From the NCBI RefSeq assembly GCF_001439695.1, contig NZ_JYLL01000020.1, positions 1 to 64,000 of the forward strand: 64,000 nucleotides of DNA. Direction: 5' to 3'. The DNA is from Pseudomonas veronii. Its GTDB lineage: Bacteria; Pseudomonadota; Gammaproteobacteria; Pseudomonadales; Pseudomonadaceae. Position 1 is the first letter of the stretch, and each line of letters starts with the position of its first letter. This document shows, piece after piece, positions 8,244 through 18,112 of the stretch. Both the position numbers and the translations under genes were made by a program. A model generated the notes under the pieces. That model searched no databases. It was not told where the DNA came from and saw nothing but the letters and a program-made list of their open reading frames with translations.

Positions 8244-9467
8244 ATGCCTATGTCCCTATCGATGAAATGCCGTATCGCCGGTCTCGCCGGCTTGCTGCTC
8301 AGTCCGCTGGCCCAGGCGGACTTTTCAATTCCGGGGTTCGAACTGGTACACACCGTGCCGCTGGACACCGACCTGGCGAGCGCCGATCTACGCCAGCCGG
8401 GCCCGGTATGGATCGAGCTGTTCGACGGCGCGAAAAGCACGATCGACATCGGCCAGTTTTATGCCGCCGACCATCCAGGCTCGGTACTGGAGCGGGTGAT
8501 CGAGCGCCTGGAAGCCGCCGGTAAACGCGGCGTGAAAATTCGCTTCCTGCTGGAGGAAAAAGGCATTCGCCTATCAGAAGCCTCCACCCTGGAACGCCTG
8601 CGCGCGATTCCCAACCTGACCTTGCGCGTGCTGCCCTACGCGCAACTGAGTGGCGGCATCATCCACGCCAAATACATGGTGGTGGATGGGCAGCAGGCGT
8701 TTGTCGGCAGCCAGAATTTCGACTGGCGGTCCCTGGAACATATCCACGAAACCGGGCTGCGCATCACCGACGCTACGGTAGTCGGCCAGGTCCAGGCGAT
8801 TTTCGATCAGGACTGGCAAGCCCAGGCGGCGCTGAGCGCACACAGCCCGGTGCCGCTGCCGATGGCCGGCCAGGCGCCTGCGCGCAGCGGCAATTACCTG
8901 GTGGCCAGCCCGCAACGCTACAACCCGCCCGGGGTGGGCGACTCCCAACTCGAACTGCCGCGCCTGCTCGGCGAAGCCAAGCACGAAGTGCGCGTGCAAC
9001 TGCTGGACTACGCGCCGCTGTCCTACGGCCCGGATAAAACCCGGCCCTACTATGCGGTGATCGACAACGCGGTGCGTGCCGCCGCCGCACGCGGGGTGTC
9101 GATCAAGCTGATGGTGTCCAACTGGAACACCGATGCGCTGGAACTGCCCTATTTGAAAAGCCTCGCGGTGCTGCCCAACGTGCAGATCAAGATCGTCACC
9201 CTGCCCCAGGCCAAGCAAGGGTTTATCCCCTACGCACGGGTGATCCACAGCAAGACCCTGGAGATCGACGGGCAAGTGGCCTGGGTCGGCACCAGCAATT
9301 GGCTGGGCGGTTATCTGGATAATTCGCGCAACCTGGAGGTGGTCATGCGCAGCGAAGCGATGGCCAAGCGTATAGGCCAATTGCATGAGCAGTTGTGGGA
9401 TGGGCCCTACGCCAAAGCACTGGACGTAACGGCCGATTACCCTGCGCCGCACCCTGGCCAACCTTGA
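8244..9467 (+). CDS. Exported phospholipase D-family protein
   Basis: A 407-residue protein with a signal peptide ending near LAQA-DFS and two HKD catalytic motifs, HAKYMVVD at about residue 140 and HSKTLEID at about residue 335. Each is followed by the usual GSQNFD or GTSNW segment. Two HKD motifs in one chain make a complete phospholipase D/phosphodiesterase active site in the periplasm or outside. ATG codons at 8244 and 8250 are both possible starts. It lies just past the terminator of the tonB operon and may be separately transcribed. Confidence 0.88.
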   Translation: MPMSLSMKCRIAGLAGLLLSPLAQADFSIPGFELVHTVPLDTDLASADLRQPGPVWIELFDGAKSTIDIGQFYAADHPGSVLERVIERLEAAGKRGVKIRFLLEEKGIRLSEASTLERLRAIPNLTLRVLPYAQLSGGIIHAKYMVVDGQQAFVGSQNFDWRSLEHIHETGLRITDATVVGQVQAIFDQDWQAQAALSAHSPVPLPMAGQAPARSGNYLVASPQRYNPPGVGDSQLELPRLLGEAKHEVRVQLLDYAPLSYGPDKTRPYYAVIDNAVRAAAARGVSIKLMVSNWNTDALELPYLKSLAVLPNVQIKIVTLPQAKQGFIPYARVIHSKTLEIDGQVAWVGTSNWLGGYLDNSRNLEVVMRSEAMAKRIGQLHEQLWDGPYAKALDVTADYPAPHPGQP

Positions 9468-9651
9468 CCTGAACACGATTCAACGCCCGCGCGCACAGGG
9501 ATGTACACTCCGACGCGGGGGCGTTTGACTGAGAAATTTCCTACGCCAAGGTCTGCCATTCTCAGTCCCTGTGGTGGTAGTGTGTGGAAATATTTCTGAC
9601 TTAATGATCAGAAATCCCCCACTCACTACCAGCAAAGGAATGCGTCCCGCC

Positions 9652-11391
9652 ATGTACTTTCCACTCAAGCAATTGGCTGCCGCCAGCGTGTTCGCCGCGA
9701 GCCTTTCGACCCTCGTCAGCCCGGCTTTCGCCAATATCACCCCACAGCAGAGCACGGCGATTCTGAAGGACTTCAGCCAAACCTCGGTCACTGACTTCAA
9801 CGGTTTCCTCGGCACCCTGGCCCAGGGCGAGCTGGGCAAAACCAGCGATACGGGGCCGGCGATCAGCGCCTTTCTCGAGCACAAACCCCTGAGCGCCGAG
9901 CAACAGAACGAAATCAATCGCCTGCTGGGCATTTATGCGCGGCTGAAATACGCCAAGGCCGCCACCGAGACCCTGCGCGAGCTGGTGGAAATTCCGACGT
10001 TCAACGTCGACGGCGTGCCGCAGTACAAAAACCCGCAATTCCTCAAGATCGCCGACAAGCTGCAGGGCCTGGCGAAAGCCTTCAACCTGAACTTCCGTAA
10101 CATCGATAACCGCGTGTACGAAATCTCCCTGGAAGGCAGCGGCGATGAAGTGGTGGGCATCCACGCGCATGCGGATGTGGTGCCGGTGACGCCGGAAAAT
10201 TGGGTGTTGAAAGACGGCACCCGGCTCGATCCGTTCAAGGTCACGCTGATTGGCGACCGCATGTACGGCCGCGGGACTGAAGACGACAAAAATGGCATCG
10301 TGGTGGCGATGTACGCCATGAAGGTGATCAAGGAAGAGAAGCTGCCGCTGGCGCGCACGTTCAAGCTGCTGGTGGACACCACCGAGGAAACCTCCGGCGA
10401 CGCGATCCCCTATTACTTCGAACGCAACCCGACGCCGCCGTACAACCTGGCGCTGGATGGCGGCTACCCGGTGGTCATTGCCGAAAAAGGCTACGGCACG
10501 ATCATGGCCACCTTCCCACGCCGCAAAGGCGAAGGCAAAGGCGCAGAGATCATCGCCATGACCGGCGGCAAGGCCACCAACCAGATTCCCTCGGCGTCGG
10601 TCGCCACGTTGCTCAGCGACAAACCCGCCGAGTTGGCGGCCAGCCTGCAAGAGGCCGGTACGCAATACGCCGAGCGCAATGGCGGTGACTTCCAGGTGAG
10701 CGCCAAGGTGGTCGGCAAACAGGTGCAGTTGACGGTCACCGGGGTCTCGGCGCATTCGTCCGAACCGGAATCCGGGGTGAACCCGGTTGCGCGCATGCTG
10801 GAGCTGATCCACAGCGTCGATGGCAAGATCGCCCTCAAGCACAACCACATCACCGACGCAGCGCGTTATGCCGCCGACAATTGGGGCCTGGATTACCTGG
10901 GCGGCAAATTGGGCGTGGGCTTCGCCGATGACTTCATGGGCCCGCTGACCACCTCGCTGACGTTCGTCGACCTCGATGACAAGAGCTTCAAGCTGGCGGT
11001 GAACCTGCGCGTGCCCAAGGGTCAGTCGCCGGAGAAACTCAAAGCGCAAATTGCCGACAAGCTCAGCGCCTGGGACAAGAAAACCAAGGTCAACGTGAAC
11101 TTCACCTACTCGATCGCCGAACCGATGTACCGCAACCCGGAAGGTGAGTGGGTCAAGGCCTTGTTGGCGGTGGCCACGGAAAACCTGGGCATGAAACACG
11201 CGTTCGGCACCTCGGCCGGCGCCACCTCCGTGCATGAACTGCCCAACGGCGTGCAGTTCGGCCTGGCACGCCCGGAAGAGAAGTACACCGGGCACACCGA
11301 CAATGAGTTCAAGACCGTCGAACAGTTCCTCCTCGACCTGCAGATCGTCACCGAAATGATGGCGCGGGTCGGTCAGTTACCGCAGCTCTGA
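9652..11391 (+). CDS. Exported M20-family dipeptidase
   Basis: A zinc-dependent peptidase of the PepV-like M20/M28 group, about 579 residues, with a signal peptide (LAAASVFAASLSTLVSPAFA). Metal-site segments are readable: GIHAHADVVPV, YGRGTEDDKNG and the TEETSGD pair of acidic residues. AHSSEPESGVNPVARM is the dimerisation-domain histidine region. The size is larger than cytosolic PepV because of an N-terminal extension before the catalytic domain. Starts at 9640 or 9652 are both possible; 9652 gives the cleaner signal peptide. It is followed at once by a terminator. Confidence 0.88.
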   Translation: MYFPLKQLAAASVFAASLSTLVSPAFANITPQQSTAILKDFSQTSVTDFNGFLGTLAQGELGKTSDTGPAISAFLEHKPLSAEQQNEINRLLGIYARLKYAKAATETLRELVEIPTFNVDGVPQYKNPQFLKIADKLQGLAKAFNLNFRNIDNRVYEISLEGSGDEVVGIHAHADVVPVTPENWVLKDGTRLDPFKVTLIGDRMYGRGTEDDKNGIVVAMYAMKVIKEEKLPLARTFKLLVDTTEETSGDAIPYYFERNPTPPYNLALDGGYPVVIAEKGYGTIMATFPRRKGEGKGAEIIAMTGGKATNQIPSASVATLLSDKPAELAASLQEAGTQYAERNGGDFQVSAKVVGKQVQLTVTGVSAHSSEPESGVNPVARMLELIHSVDGKIALKHNHITDAARYAADNWGLDYLGGKLGVGFADDFMGPLTTSLTFVDLDDKSFKLAVNLRVPKGQSPEKLKAQIADKLSAWDKKTKVNVNFTYSIAEPMYRNPEGEWVKALLAVATENLGMKHAFGTSAGATSVHELPNGVQFGLARPEEKYTGHTDNEFKTVEQFLLDLQIVTEMMARVGQLPQL

Positions 11392-11401
11392 ATGCGGCGG
11401 G

Positions 11402-11427
11402 AGCCCGCCGCAACGGCGGGCTTGTTT
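11402..11427 (+). terminator. Rho-independent terminator after the peptidase gene
   Basis: Arms AGCCCGCCG (11402-11410) and CGGCGGGCT (11414-11422) with a three-base loop are followed by TGTTT. It lies between the convergent peptidase and CoA-transferase genes and may serve both. Confidence 0.75.
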
Positions 11428-11444
11428 CAGTTGGCGCAGACACC

Positions 11445-12950
11445 CTAGACGCCGACGGCGGCCGCCTGCATCGAACCGGTTTCCTGCAGATTGATGTGCC
11501 AGCTCAAGGCCTTGCTCAACACATGCGGCGTATGCCCACCTTTGGCGCACGCGGCCTTGAAGTAGCTGCGCAACGCCTCGCGATAATCCGGATGCACGCA
11601 GTGGTTGATGATCAACTCGGCCCGTTCTTTCGGCGCCAGGCCGCGCAGGTCGGCCAGCCCTTGCTCAGTCACCAGGATATCGACGTCATGCTCGGTGTGG
11701 TCGACATGGCTGACCATCGGCACCACGCGGGAAATCGCACCGTCCTTGGCGATCGACTTGGTCACGAAAATCGACAGCAGCGCGTTGCGGGCGAAATCTC
11801 CCGAACCGCCGATGCCATTCATGATCTGCGTGCCACAGACGTGGGTGGAATTGACGTTTCCGTACAGGTCGAACTCCAGCGCGGTGTTGATGGCAATCAC
11901 GCCTAAGCGTCGAATCACTTCCGGGTTATTGGAAATTTCCTGGGGCCGCAACACCAGGCGGTCGGCGTATTTTCCCAGGTTGCCGAACACCCGCTGGCCG
12001 CAGGGGCCGGACAAGGTAATCGAACAGCCGGAGGCAAACTTCAGCTTGCCCGCGTCGAGCAATTCGAAGGTCGAATCCTGCAACACCTCCGAGTACTGCA
12101 CCAGGTCGGTGAACGGCGCATCGATCAGCCCGCACATGACGGCGTTGGCAATGGAGCCGACGCCGACCTGCAACGGCGCCAGGCTTCTGCCCAAGCGTTT
12201 GTGCTCCACTTCCTGCTCGAAAAAAGCCACCAGATGGTCGGCAATCGCCTGGGTCTCATGATCGGGCGGCAGCATCGGAATCGCAGATTCCGGCGTGTCG
12301 CAGAGCACGATGGCGACGATCTTGGCAGGGTCAATTTCGATGGCCTGGGTGCCGATGCGATCATCCGCGCGGATGACCGGAATCGGCCCGCGGCCAGGGC
12401 GCCCGTGGGGCAGGAAAATATCATGCATCCCTTCGAAATAGGGGCTGCTGGCCAGGTTCAGCTCAACGATGACCTGCCGTGCCGTCTGGGCGAAACTGGC
12501 CGAATTGCCGACCGAAGACGTCGGCACGATATGGCCCTGCTCGGTGATCGCCACCGCTTCAATCACCGCAATATCCGGATTGGGCAGGCTGCCGTCACGC
12601 AGTTGTTCGACCACTTCGCTCAGGTGCTGGTCGATAAACACCACGCGGCCTTCGTTGATCGCCTTGCGCAGCACCGGGTCGCCTTGAAACGGCATGCGCC
12701 GCGCCAGCAGCCCGGCCTCGGCCATCTGCCCGTCCAGGCCACGACCGAGGCTCGCGCCGGTGATCAGGTTGATCTTGAGCGGATCCTGCCGCGCTCGTTC
12801 GATGAGCGCCAGCGGCACGGCCTTGGCGTCCCCTGCGCCACCGAAACCACTCATGCCCACGGTCATGCCGTCTTGAATGAACGCGGCGGCCTGCGCCGCG
12901 CTCATGATTTTTTCGTGCAAGGAATCCAGGCGGATGCGCTGGTGATGCAT
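11445..12950 (-). CDS. Acetyl-CoA hydrolase / succinate CoA-transferase family protein
   Basis: About 501 residues, matching the Cat1/AarC class that moves CoA between acetyl- and succinyl- groups or hydrolyses acetyl-CoA. The N-terminal segment DGMTVGMSGFGGAGDAKAVP and the central PLQVGVGSIANAVMCGL are family-typical. HTEHDVDILVTEQGLADLRGL is the C-terminal signature. The start at 12950 is chosen because upstream residues are not conserved in style. It follows the acyl-CoA dehydrogenase gene on the same strand by about 60 bases, so the two may form an operon for releasing or recycling CoA during acyl-CoA breakdown. Confidence 0.88.
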   Translation of the reverse strand: MHHQRIRLDSLHEKIMSAAQAAAFIQDGMTVGMSGFGGAGDAKAVPLALIERARQDPLKINLITGASLGRGLDGQMAEAGLLARRMPFQGDPVLRKAINEGRVVFIDQHLSEVVEQLRDGSLPNPDIAVIEAVAITEQGHIVPTSSVGNSASFAQTARQVIVELNLASSPYFEGMHDIFLPHGRPGRGPIPVIRADDRIGTQAIEIDPAKIVAIVLCDTPESAIPMLPPDHETQAIADHLVAFFEQEVEHKRLGRSLAPLQVGVGSIANAVMCGLIDAPFTDLVQYSEVLQDSTFELLDAGKLKFASGCSITLSGPCGQRVFGNLGKYADRLVLRPQEISNNPEVIRRLGVIAINTALEFDLYGNVNSTHVCGTQIMNGIGGSGDFARNALLSIFVTKSIAKDGAISRVVPMVSHVDHTEHDVDILVTEQGLADLRGLAPKERAELIINHCVHPDYREALRSYFKAACAKGGHTPHVLSKALSWHINLQETGSMQAAAVGV

Positions 12951-12993
12951 GGGGTGAACCTCAAAAAAGTTAGGCACAAAAACCAACGCGCTG

Positions 12994-14772
12994 TCAGAAC
13001 TGTTCTTCATCCAACGCCATGATGCTCGCGCTCCCAGCGCTGACCGCCGCCAACAATGCGTGTACCCGCGGCAACAATTGCTCCGCGTAGAAGCGTGCGC
13101 TGACGCCCTTGGCCTTGAGGAAGGCCGCATCGCCCGTGCCGGCTTCCAACTGCGCATGCGCCTGCACAGCAGAACGCGCCATGAGCCAGCCGCCCGACAG
13201 GTAGCCGAAGAGCATCAGGAAGTTGACGCTGACACTGCCGGCCCAATCCGCATCGTGCTTGGCGTTGTCGAGTAACCGCGACAAGGCCTCGCGCCCGGCG
13301 CCGAGCGCAGCGGCCAGTGCCACGGCCTGATAGTCGAGGGCGTCGATGTGACGCAGTTGCTCGACGGTTTCATCCATTTCCTCGAGCAGGCTGTTCAGTA
13401 ACGCGCCTTGGTTCAGCAGGGTCTTGCGCCCCACCAGGTCGAGCGCCTGAATGCCGGTGGTGCCTTCATAAATGGTCAGGATGCGCGCATCGCGATAATG
13501 CTGCGCCGCGCCGGTCTCTTCGATGAAGCCCATGCCGCCGTGGATTTGCACGCCGAGGGAGGTGACTTCCTGGGCCAGTTCGGTCAGCCAGCCTTTGACG
13601 ATCGGGGTGAACACATCGACCCGCCCCTGGTGATGGCGCGCCAGCTCCGGCGTGGGCGCATGCGCGGCACGGTCGACTTCGGCGGCGGCCACCAGCGACA
13701 ACGCACGCATCGCTTCGATGGACGCTTTCATCTGCAACAGCATCCGGCGCACATCGGGAAAGTGGATGATCGAGAAACGGCTGCCATCCTTGCGCGTGCC
13801 CTGCAGACGGTCCTTGGCGTATTGACGGGCCTGCTGGTAAGCGCGCTCGGCAATCGACAGCCCCTGCAGGCCGACACTCTGGCGGGCGTGGTTCATCATG
13901 GTGAACATGCAGGCCAGGCCCATGTGTGGCTCGCCAAGCAGATAACCGACGGCCCCTTCGGGATCGCCGAAATTCATCACGCAGGTCGGGCTGCCATGAA
14001 TGCCCAGTTTGTGTTCCAGGGAGATGCACTGCACGCGGTTGCGCACACCCGGCTGGCCCTGGGCATCGAGCAGGAACTTGGGCACCACGAACAGCGAAAT
14101 GCCTTTGACGCCCGCCGGCGCATCCGGCAAACGTGCCAGGACCAAATGCACGACGTTGTCGGTCATCTGGTGATCGCCCCAGGTGATGAAAATCTTCTGC
14201 CCGGTGATCAGATAGTGGTCGCCCTGGGGCACGGCGCGGCTCTTGATGGCCGCCAGATCGGAGCCGGCATCCGGCTCGGTCAGGTTCATCGTCCCGGTCC
14301 ACTCGCCGCTCACCAGTTTTTCCAGGTAGGCGCCTTGCAGTTCGGCCGAGCCGTGATGGGCGATGGCTTCGATGGCGCCTTGGGTCAACATGGGGCACAA
14401 GGCGAACGCCATATTGGCTGAGTGCCAGATCTCATTGACGGCCGTGCCGATCACGTTCGGCAGGTTCTGCCCGCCGTGTTGCTCCGCAGCGGTCAACGAG
14501 GGCCAGCCGCCTTCCTGGAATTGCCGATATGCCTCGGCAAAACCCGGTGCCTCTTGCACACCCTGTTCCCCCAGGTGCGTACCTTGGGTATCACCGACCC
14601 GGTTGAGCGGCGCCAGCACGCCGGAGCCCAAGCGGCCTGCCTCGCTCAAGATGGCGCTGACCAACTCGCTGTTGACATCCTGAAGCTGGGCGCTCGCGCA
14701 CAACTGCTCAAATCCGACCAGTTCCTCCAGCACGAATTCGGTGTCGCGGTACGGATGGGCATAACCACTCAT
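12994..14772 (-). CDS. Large acyl-CoA dehydrogenase with C-terminal extension
   Basis: An FAD enzyme of about 592 residues. It has the three-part acyl-CoA dehydrogenase core (MNLTEPDAGSDLAAIKSRA, then KIFITWGDHQMTDN, and IHGGMGFIEETGAAQHYRDARI with IYEGTTGIQALDL). An extra C-terminal domain distinguishes this subfamily from the 380-residue enzymes. It introduces a double bond at C2-C3 of an acyl-CoA; chain-length preference is not readable. The start at 14772 (MSGYAHPYRD) lacks a strong ribosome site but matches family N-termini. An AraC regulator is encoded divergently at 15032. Confidence 0.9.
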   Translation of the reverse strand: MSGYAHPYRDTEFVLEELVGFEQLCASAQLQDVNSELVSAILSEAGRLGSGVLAPLNRVGDTQGTHLGEQGVQEAPGFAEAYRQFQEGGWPSLTAAEQHGGQNLPNVIGTAVNEIWHSANMAFALCPMLTQGAIEAIAHHGSAELQGAYLEKLVSGEWTGTMNLTEPDAGSDLAAIKSRAVPQGDHYLITGQKIFITWGDHQMTDNVVHLVLARLPDAPAGVKGISLFVVPKFLLDAQGQPGVRNRVQCISLEHKLGIHGSPTCVMNFGDPEGAVGYLLGEPHMGLACMFTMMNHARQSVGLQGLSIAERAYQQARQYAKDRLQGTRKDGSRFSIIHFPDVRRMLLQMKASIEAMRALSLVAAAEVDRAAHAPTPELARHHQGRVDVFTPIVKGWLTELAQEVTSLGVQIHGGMGFIEETGAAQHYRDARILTIYEGTTGIQALDLVGRKTLLNQGALLNSLLEEMDETVEQLRHIDALDYQAVALAAALGAGREALSRLLDNAKHDADWAGSVSVNFLMLFGYLSGGWLMARSAVQAHAQLEAGTGDAAFLKAKGVSARFYAEQLLPRVHALLAAVSAGSASIMALDEEQF

Positions 14773-15031
14773 TGTTACTTTCCTCATTCACTCGTTAGAC
14801 AGGCCGCTACACCCTTCGCCCGCTACCCCATGCCGAGTAATTGACCAAAACGGCCATTACCTTAAAAACCCGGGTCGGTAGCAAGCAGGGACGAAGCCAG
14901 CAGCGCAAAGCTCTATTCAGCTTCCTCCGATCCAGCCCCGCGTGGCAATTACCAAATCAGTCGAAAAACAGACATAAACGGACAGTCACTTTTGGCTAAA
15001 CTAACCTCCCCTGCTGCCGGACTCCTGAACG

Positions 15032-16051
15032 ATGGGCATCGAGCGTTATTCCATCTCCATGTACTTCGCCCACATCCTGATGACGGCTGCGCGCCGCCTC
15101 GCGCTGGACGAAGAGGTATTGCTCAAGGAAGCCGGCATCAGCCGCAAGCGCCTGGACAACCTGCACCTGCGCATCACCCCCGACCAGTTCAGTCGCTTGA
15201 TGCAGGCCGTGTGGCGCTTGAGTGATGATGAGTTTTTCGGCGCGGGTTCACAGCGCTGCCCGAAGGGCTGCTTCGCGATAATGGCCAAGCAAGTGATCCA
15301 CTCGCACAACCTGCATTCGGTGTATTACAAGCTCAGCCATTTCTACAACGTGATGAACGACTCCCTGCACCTGGAGCTGAAAGTCGTCGGTGATGAGGCC
15401 ATGTTTTCCATGGCCTTGAGCGACCCGAGCCTGGACCCCGGTTACCTGTTGAGGGGGTTTTTACTCTTGCTCTGGCATCGTTTCCCCAGTTGGCTGATCG
15501 GCCAGCGGATCACGCTCAAGCGGGTGACGTTCGACCATCCCGAGCCTGCCCATTCAGCGGAATACCGCTTGATGTTTCCGTGCCCCACGCATTTTGACCA
15601 ACCCGAGACCTGCCTGGTGTTCGACGCCCGGATGCTCACCGCGCCGCTGGTACAAACCGCGGAAACCCTGGCCTACCACCTGCAGCGCGCACCGGTGGAC
15701 TGGTTCACCCGCCCCGCCTATTACCCGGTTTACACGCGACGGGTGCTGGACCACCTGGAGAACGTCAGCGATCTCGCCAAGGCCACCATCCAGAGCACCG
15801 CCAGTGAGCTGCACCTGACGGAAAGAACGCTGCGGCGCAAGCTGCTGGCCGAAGGCAGCAAGTTCCAGAAACTCAAGGACGGGGTACGCCGCGACATGGC
15901 CATTCACTACTTGAGCCAGACGTCGATGTCGATCAACCAGACCTCGCAACAGCTGGGGTTCTCGGACCCTTCGGCGTTCACCCGGGCCTTTCGCCAATGG
16001 ACCGGCGAGTTACCCAGGACTTACCGCGACGCGGCGCTCAACCGAAAATGA
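15032..16051 (+). CDS. AraC-family transcriptional regulator (OruR/ArgR-like type)
   Basis: A 339-residue regulator with an N-terminal arabinose-binding-like domain (about 1-200) and a C-terminal AraC double helix-turn-helix (about 240-335, ending FSDPSAFTRAFRQWTGELPRTYR). It is divergent from the acyl-CoA dehydrogenase gene, a common arrangement for a local activator. Its stop lies two bases from the stop of a second, convergent AraC gene with the same domain order. Confidence 0.9.
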   Translation: MGIERYSISMYFAHILMTAARRLALDEEVLLKEAGISRKRLDNLHLRITPDQFSRLMQAVWRLSDDEFFGAGSQRCPKGCFAIMAKQVIHSHNLHSVYYKLSHFYNVMNDSLHLELKVVGDEAMFSMALSDPSLDPGYLLRGFLLLLWHRFPSWLIGQRITLKRVTFDHPEPAHSAEYRLMFPCPTHFDQPETCLVFDARMLTAPLVQTAETLAYHLQRAPVDWFTRPAYYPVYTRRVLDHLENVSDLAKATIQSTASELHLTERTLRRKLLAEGSKFQKLKDGVRRDMAIHYLSQTSMSINQTSQQLGFSDPSAFTRAFRQWTGELPRTYRDAALNRK

Positions 16052-16052
16052 C

Positions 16053-17099
16053 TCAGGCGTCCAGGCGCGCAGGCCGCGACACTTTGCCCTGGACCCGCTC
16101 GCGGTAACGCCCCGGGCTTTCGCCGGTCCACTTCTTGAACGCGCGATGGAATGCGCTGGGTTCCTGAAAACCGCATTGCGCGGCGATTTCACCGATGCTG
16201 GCGCGCGTCTGGCAGAGCAGTTCCAGCGCCAGGCTGCGGCGCACTTCGTCCTTGATCTCCTGAAACGAGCAACCTTCGCGCTCCAATCGCCGGCGCAAGG
16301 TGCTGGGGCTCATGTGCAAATCCACGGCCAGATCCTCCAGCGCCGGCCACTGGCTGTAGTGGCTGCCACGCAGGCGTTGGTAGACCTGGGTCGCCATGCC
16401 GTCCTGGTTGCGAAAGCGGATCACCAGCCATTGCGGCGCGCTGCGCAGAAACACCTTGAGCGACGCCAGGTCCTGCACCACGGCCAGACGCAGGTAGCTG
16501 CTGGCGAACTCGATTTCGGTGCGGGCCGCGCCAAACGTCAGGTTGTAGCCCCACAGCAATTGATCGTCGCTGAGCGGCGCACGCACATGGCGAAAGTCGG
16601 CGCGATCGATGGGCACGCGGCGTCCGCCCAACCAGCACAGCAGGCTGATCATCAGCACCAGGAAGGTTTCCTCACCGTAACGCCGGGTGTCCTCATCGCC
16701 GCCGCCGACTTCCAGGCTGAGTACCGCGCGCTTGCCATGCACGCTGAGGCTGCCGCGAAAGTCGCGCAGGAACAGGGCGAAACTGGCCAGGCACTGGGTG
16801 AGCGCCTTGCCCAGGTTCGGCTCCTGGATCAGGCCACGGCAGATCAGGGCGAAACTGCCCGGCGGCATGCCGTGGGAGTCCAGGCGGAAGAACTCGTCGT
16901 TCAACTCACGGATCTGAATCAGCCATAACGCCGCAAACGCGCTGGCCGGCACCCGGGCCTCGGGCTGGGTCAGCAACGCTGGCGCGATGCCCGCTTCGCA
17001 CAGCACCGCGGCGAGCCGCTCGGGCTGATCGCGCAGTGCATGGATCATGACCTGCACGAAGTAGACGGCAACCGAATCCTTTTCCCGGGTGGGCATCAT
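16053..17099 (-). CDS. AraC-family transcriptional regulator (paralogue of neighbour)
   Basis: About 348 residues with the same domain plan as the gene at 15032: an N-terminal sensory domain and a C-terminal helix-turn-helix pair (FQEPSAFHRAFKKWTGESPGRYRE). Two adjacent methionine codons (17099 and 17096) are possible starts. It is divergent from the 3-hydroxyacyl-CoA dehydrogenase gene at 17261, which is its likely target. The tail-to-tail pair of paralogous regulators suggests an old duplication. Confidence 0.9.
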   Translation of the reverse strand: MMPTREKDSVAVYFVQVMIHALRDQPERLAAVLCEAGIAPALLTQPEARVPASAFAALWLIQIRELNDEFFRLDSHGMPPGSFALICRGLIQEPNLGKALTQCLASFALFLRDFRGSLSVHGKRAVLSLEVGGGDEDTRRYGEETFLVLMISLLCWLGGRRVPIDRADFRHVRAPLSDDQLLWGYNLTFGAARTEIEFASSYLRLAVVQDLASLKVFLRSAPQWLVIRFRNQDGMATQVYQRLRGSHYSQWPALEDLAVDLHMSPSTLRRRLEREGCSFQEIKDEVRRSLALELLCQTRASIGEIAAQCGFQEPSAFHRAFKKWTGESPGRYRERVQGKVSRPARLDA

Positions 17100-17260
17100 T
17101 CTGAGTTCCTGTAGCGGACACATGGTAAGAAACGCCAATACAACTGACAGGTTTCGGCATAGGCCGCCACATTGTCGGGCCCTAGACTCTCGCCCAATGG
17201 ACCGTATTGCAAGGCATGTCTGCCGTGCGACGGCAGCGCACAATTGAAGAGAGACTGACG

Positions 17261-18112
17261 ATGAATCTGCAGAATATCGGCGTGATCGGCGCGGGCACCA
17301 TGGGTAACGGCATCGCCCAGATCTGCGCCGTGGCCGGCATCAACGTGACCTTGCTGGACATCTCCGCCGGCGCCCTGGAAAAAGCCCTGGCCACCGTGGG
17401 CAAGAACCTCGATCGCCAAGTCAGCAAGGGCATCCTCAGCGAACCCCAGAAGCATACGGCGCTGGGCAAGATCCGCACCAGCACCGACTACGCCAGCCTG
17501 GCGAATGCCCAATGGGTCATCGAGGCGGCCACGGAAAACCTCGAACTGAAGCGGCGCGTGCTGCAACAGATCGCTGCTCACGTCGATGAGCAATGCGTGA
17601 TTGCCTCCAATACGTCTTCGCTGTCCATCACCGAACTGGCGGCCGGCGTTAACGCCCCGGAGCGCTTTATCGGCCTGCATTTTTTCAACCCGGTGCCGGT
17701 GATGGGCCTGATCGAAGTGATCCGTGGCCTGCAGACCAGCGACACGACCCACGCTCAGGCCATCGAGCTGGCGCAGCACCTGGGCAAGACTGCGATCACC
17801 GCCGGCAACCGCCCGGGTTTCGTGGTCAACCGGATTCTGGTGCCGATGATCAACGAAGCGATCCTGGTGTTCCAGGAAGGCCTGGCCAGCGCCGAAGACA
17901 TCGACGCCGGCATGTGCCTGGGCTGCAACCAGCCGATCGGCCCGCTGGCCCTGGCCGACCTGATCGGCCTGGACACCTTGCTGGCGATCCTCGAAGCGTT
18001 CTACGAGGGCTTCCAGGACAGCAAATACCGCAGCGCGCCGCTGCTCAAGGAAATGGTGGCCGCCGGTTACCTGGGGCGCAAGACCGGGCGCGGCTTCCAT
18101 ACCTATGGCTGA
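17261..18112 (+). CDS. 3-hydroxybutyryl-CoA dehydrogenase
   Basis: An NAD(P)-dependent 3-hydroxyacyl-CoA dehydrogenase of 283 residues. The N-terminal dinucleotide-binding motif is GVIGAGTMGNGIAQ. Catalytic features include SNTSSLSITELA, then IGLHFFNPVPVM (active-site histidine), and NRPGFVVNRIL. It oxidises 3-hydroxybutyryl-CoA or similar short-chain substrates to the 3-keto form in beta-oxidation or butanoate breakdown. It overlaps the TetR gene by eight bases, so they are translationally linked. Confidence 0.92.
   Translation: MNLQNIGVIGAGTMGNGIAQICAVAGINVTLLDISAGALEKALATVGKNLDRQVSKGILSEPQKHTALGKIRTSTDYASLANAQWVIEAATENLELKRRVLQQIAAHVDEQCVIASNTSSLSITELAAGVNAPERFIGLHFFNPVPVMGLIEVIRGLQTSDTTHAQAIELAQHLGKTAITAGNRPGFVVNRILVPMINEAILVFQEGLASAEDIDAGMCLGCNQPIGPLALADLIGLDTLLAILEAFYEGFQDSKYRSAPLLKEMVAAGYLGRKTGRGFHTYG

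Noticed and set aside
9601..11295. A long minus-strand frame opposite the M20 peptidase
   Set aside because: The peptidase on the plus strand has a signal peptide and all catalytic motifs; the reverse frame shows no family pattern.
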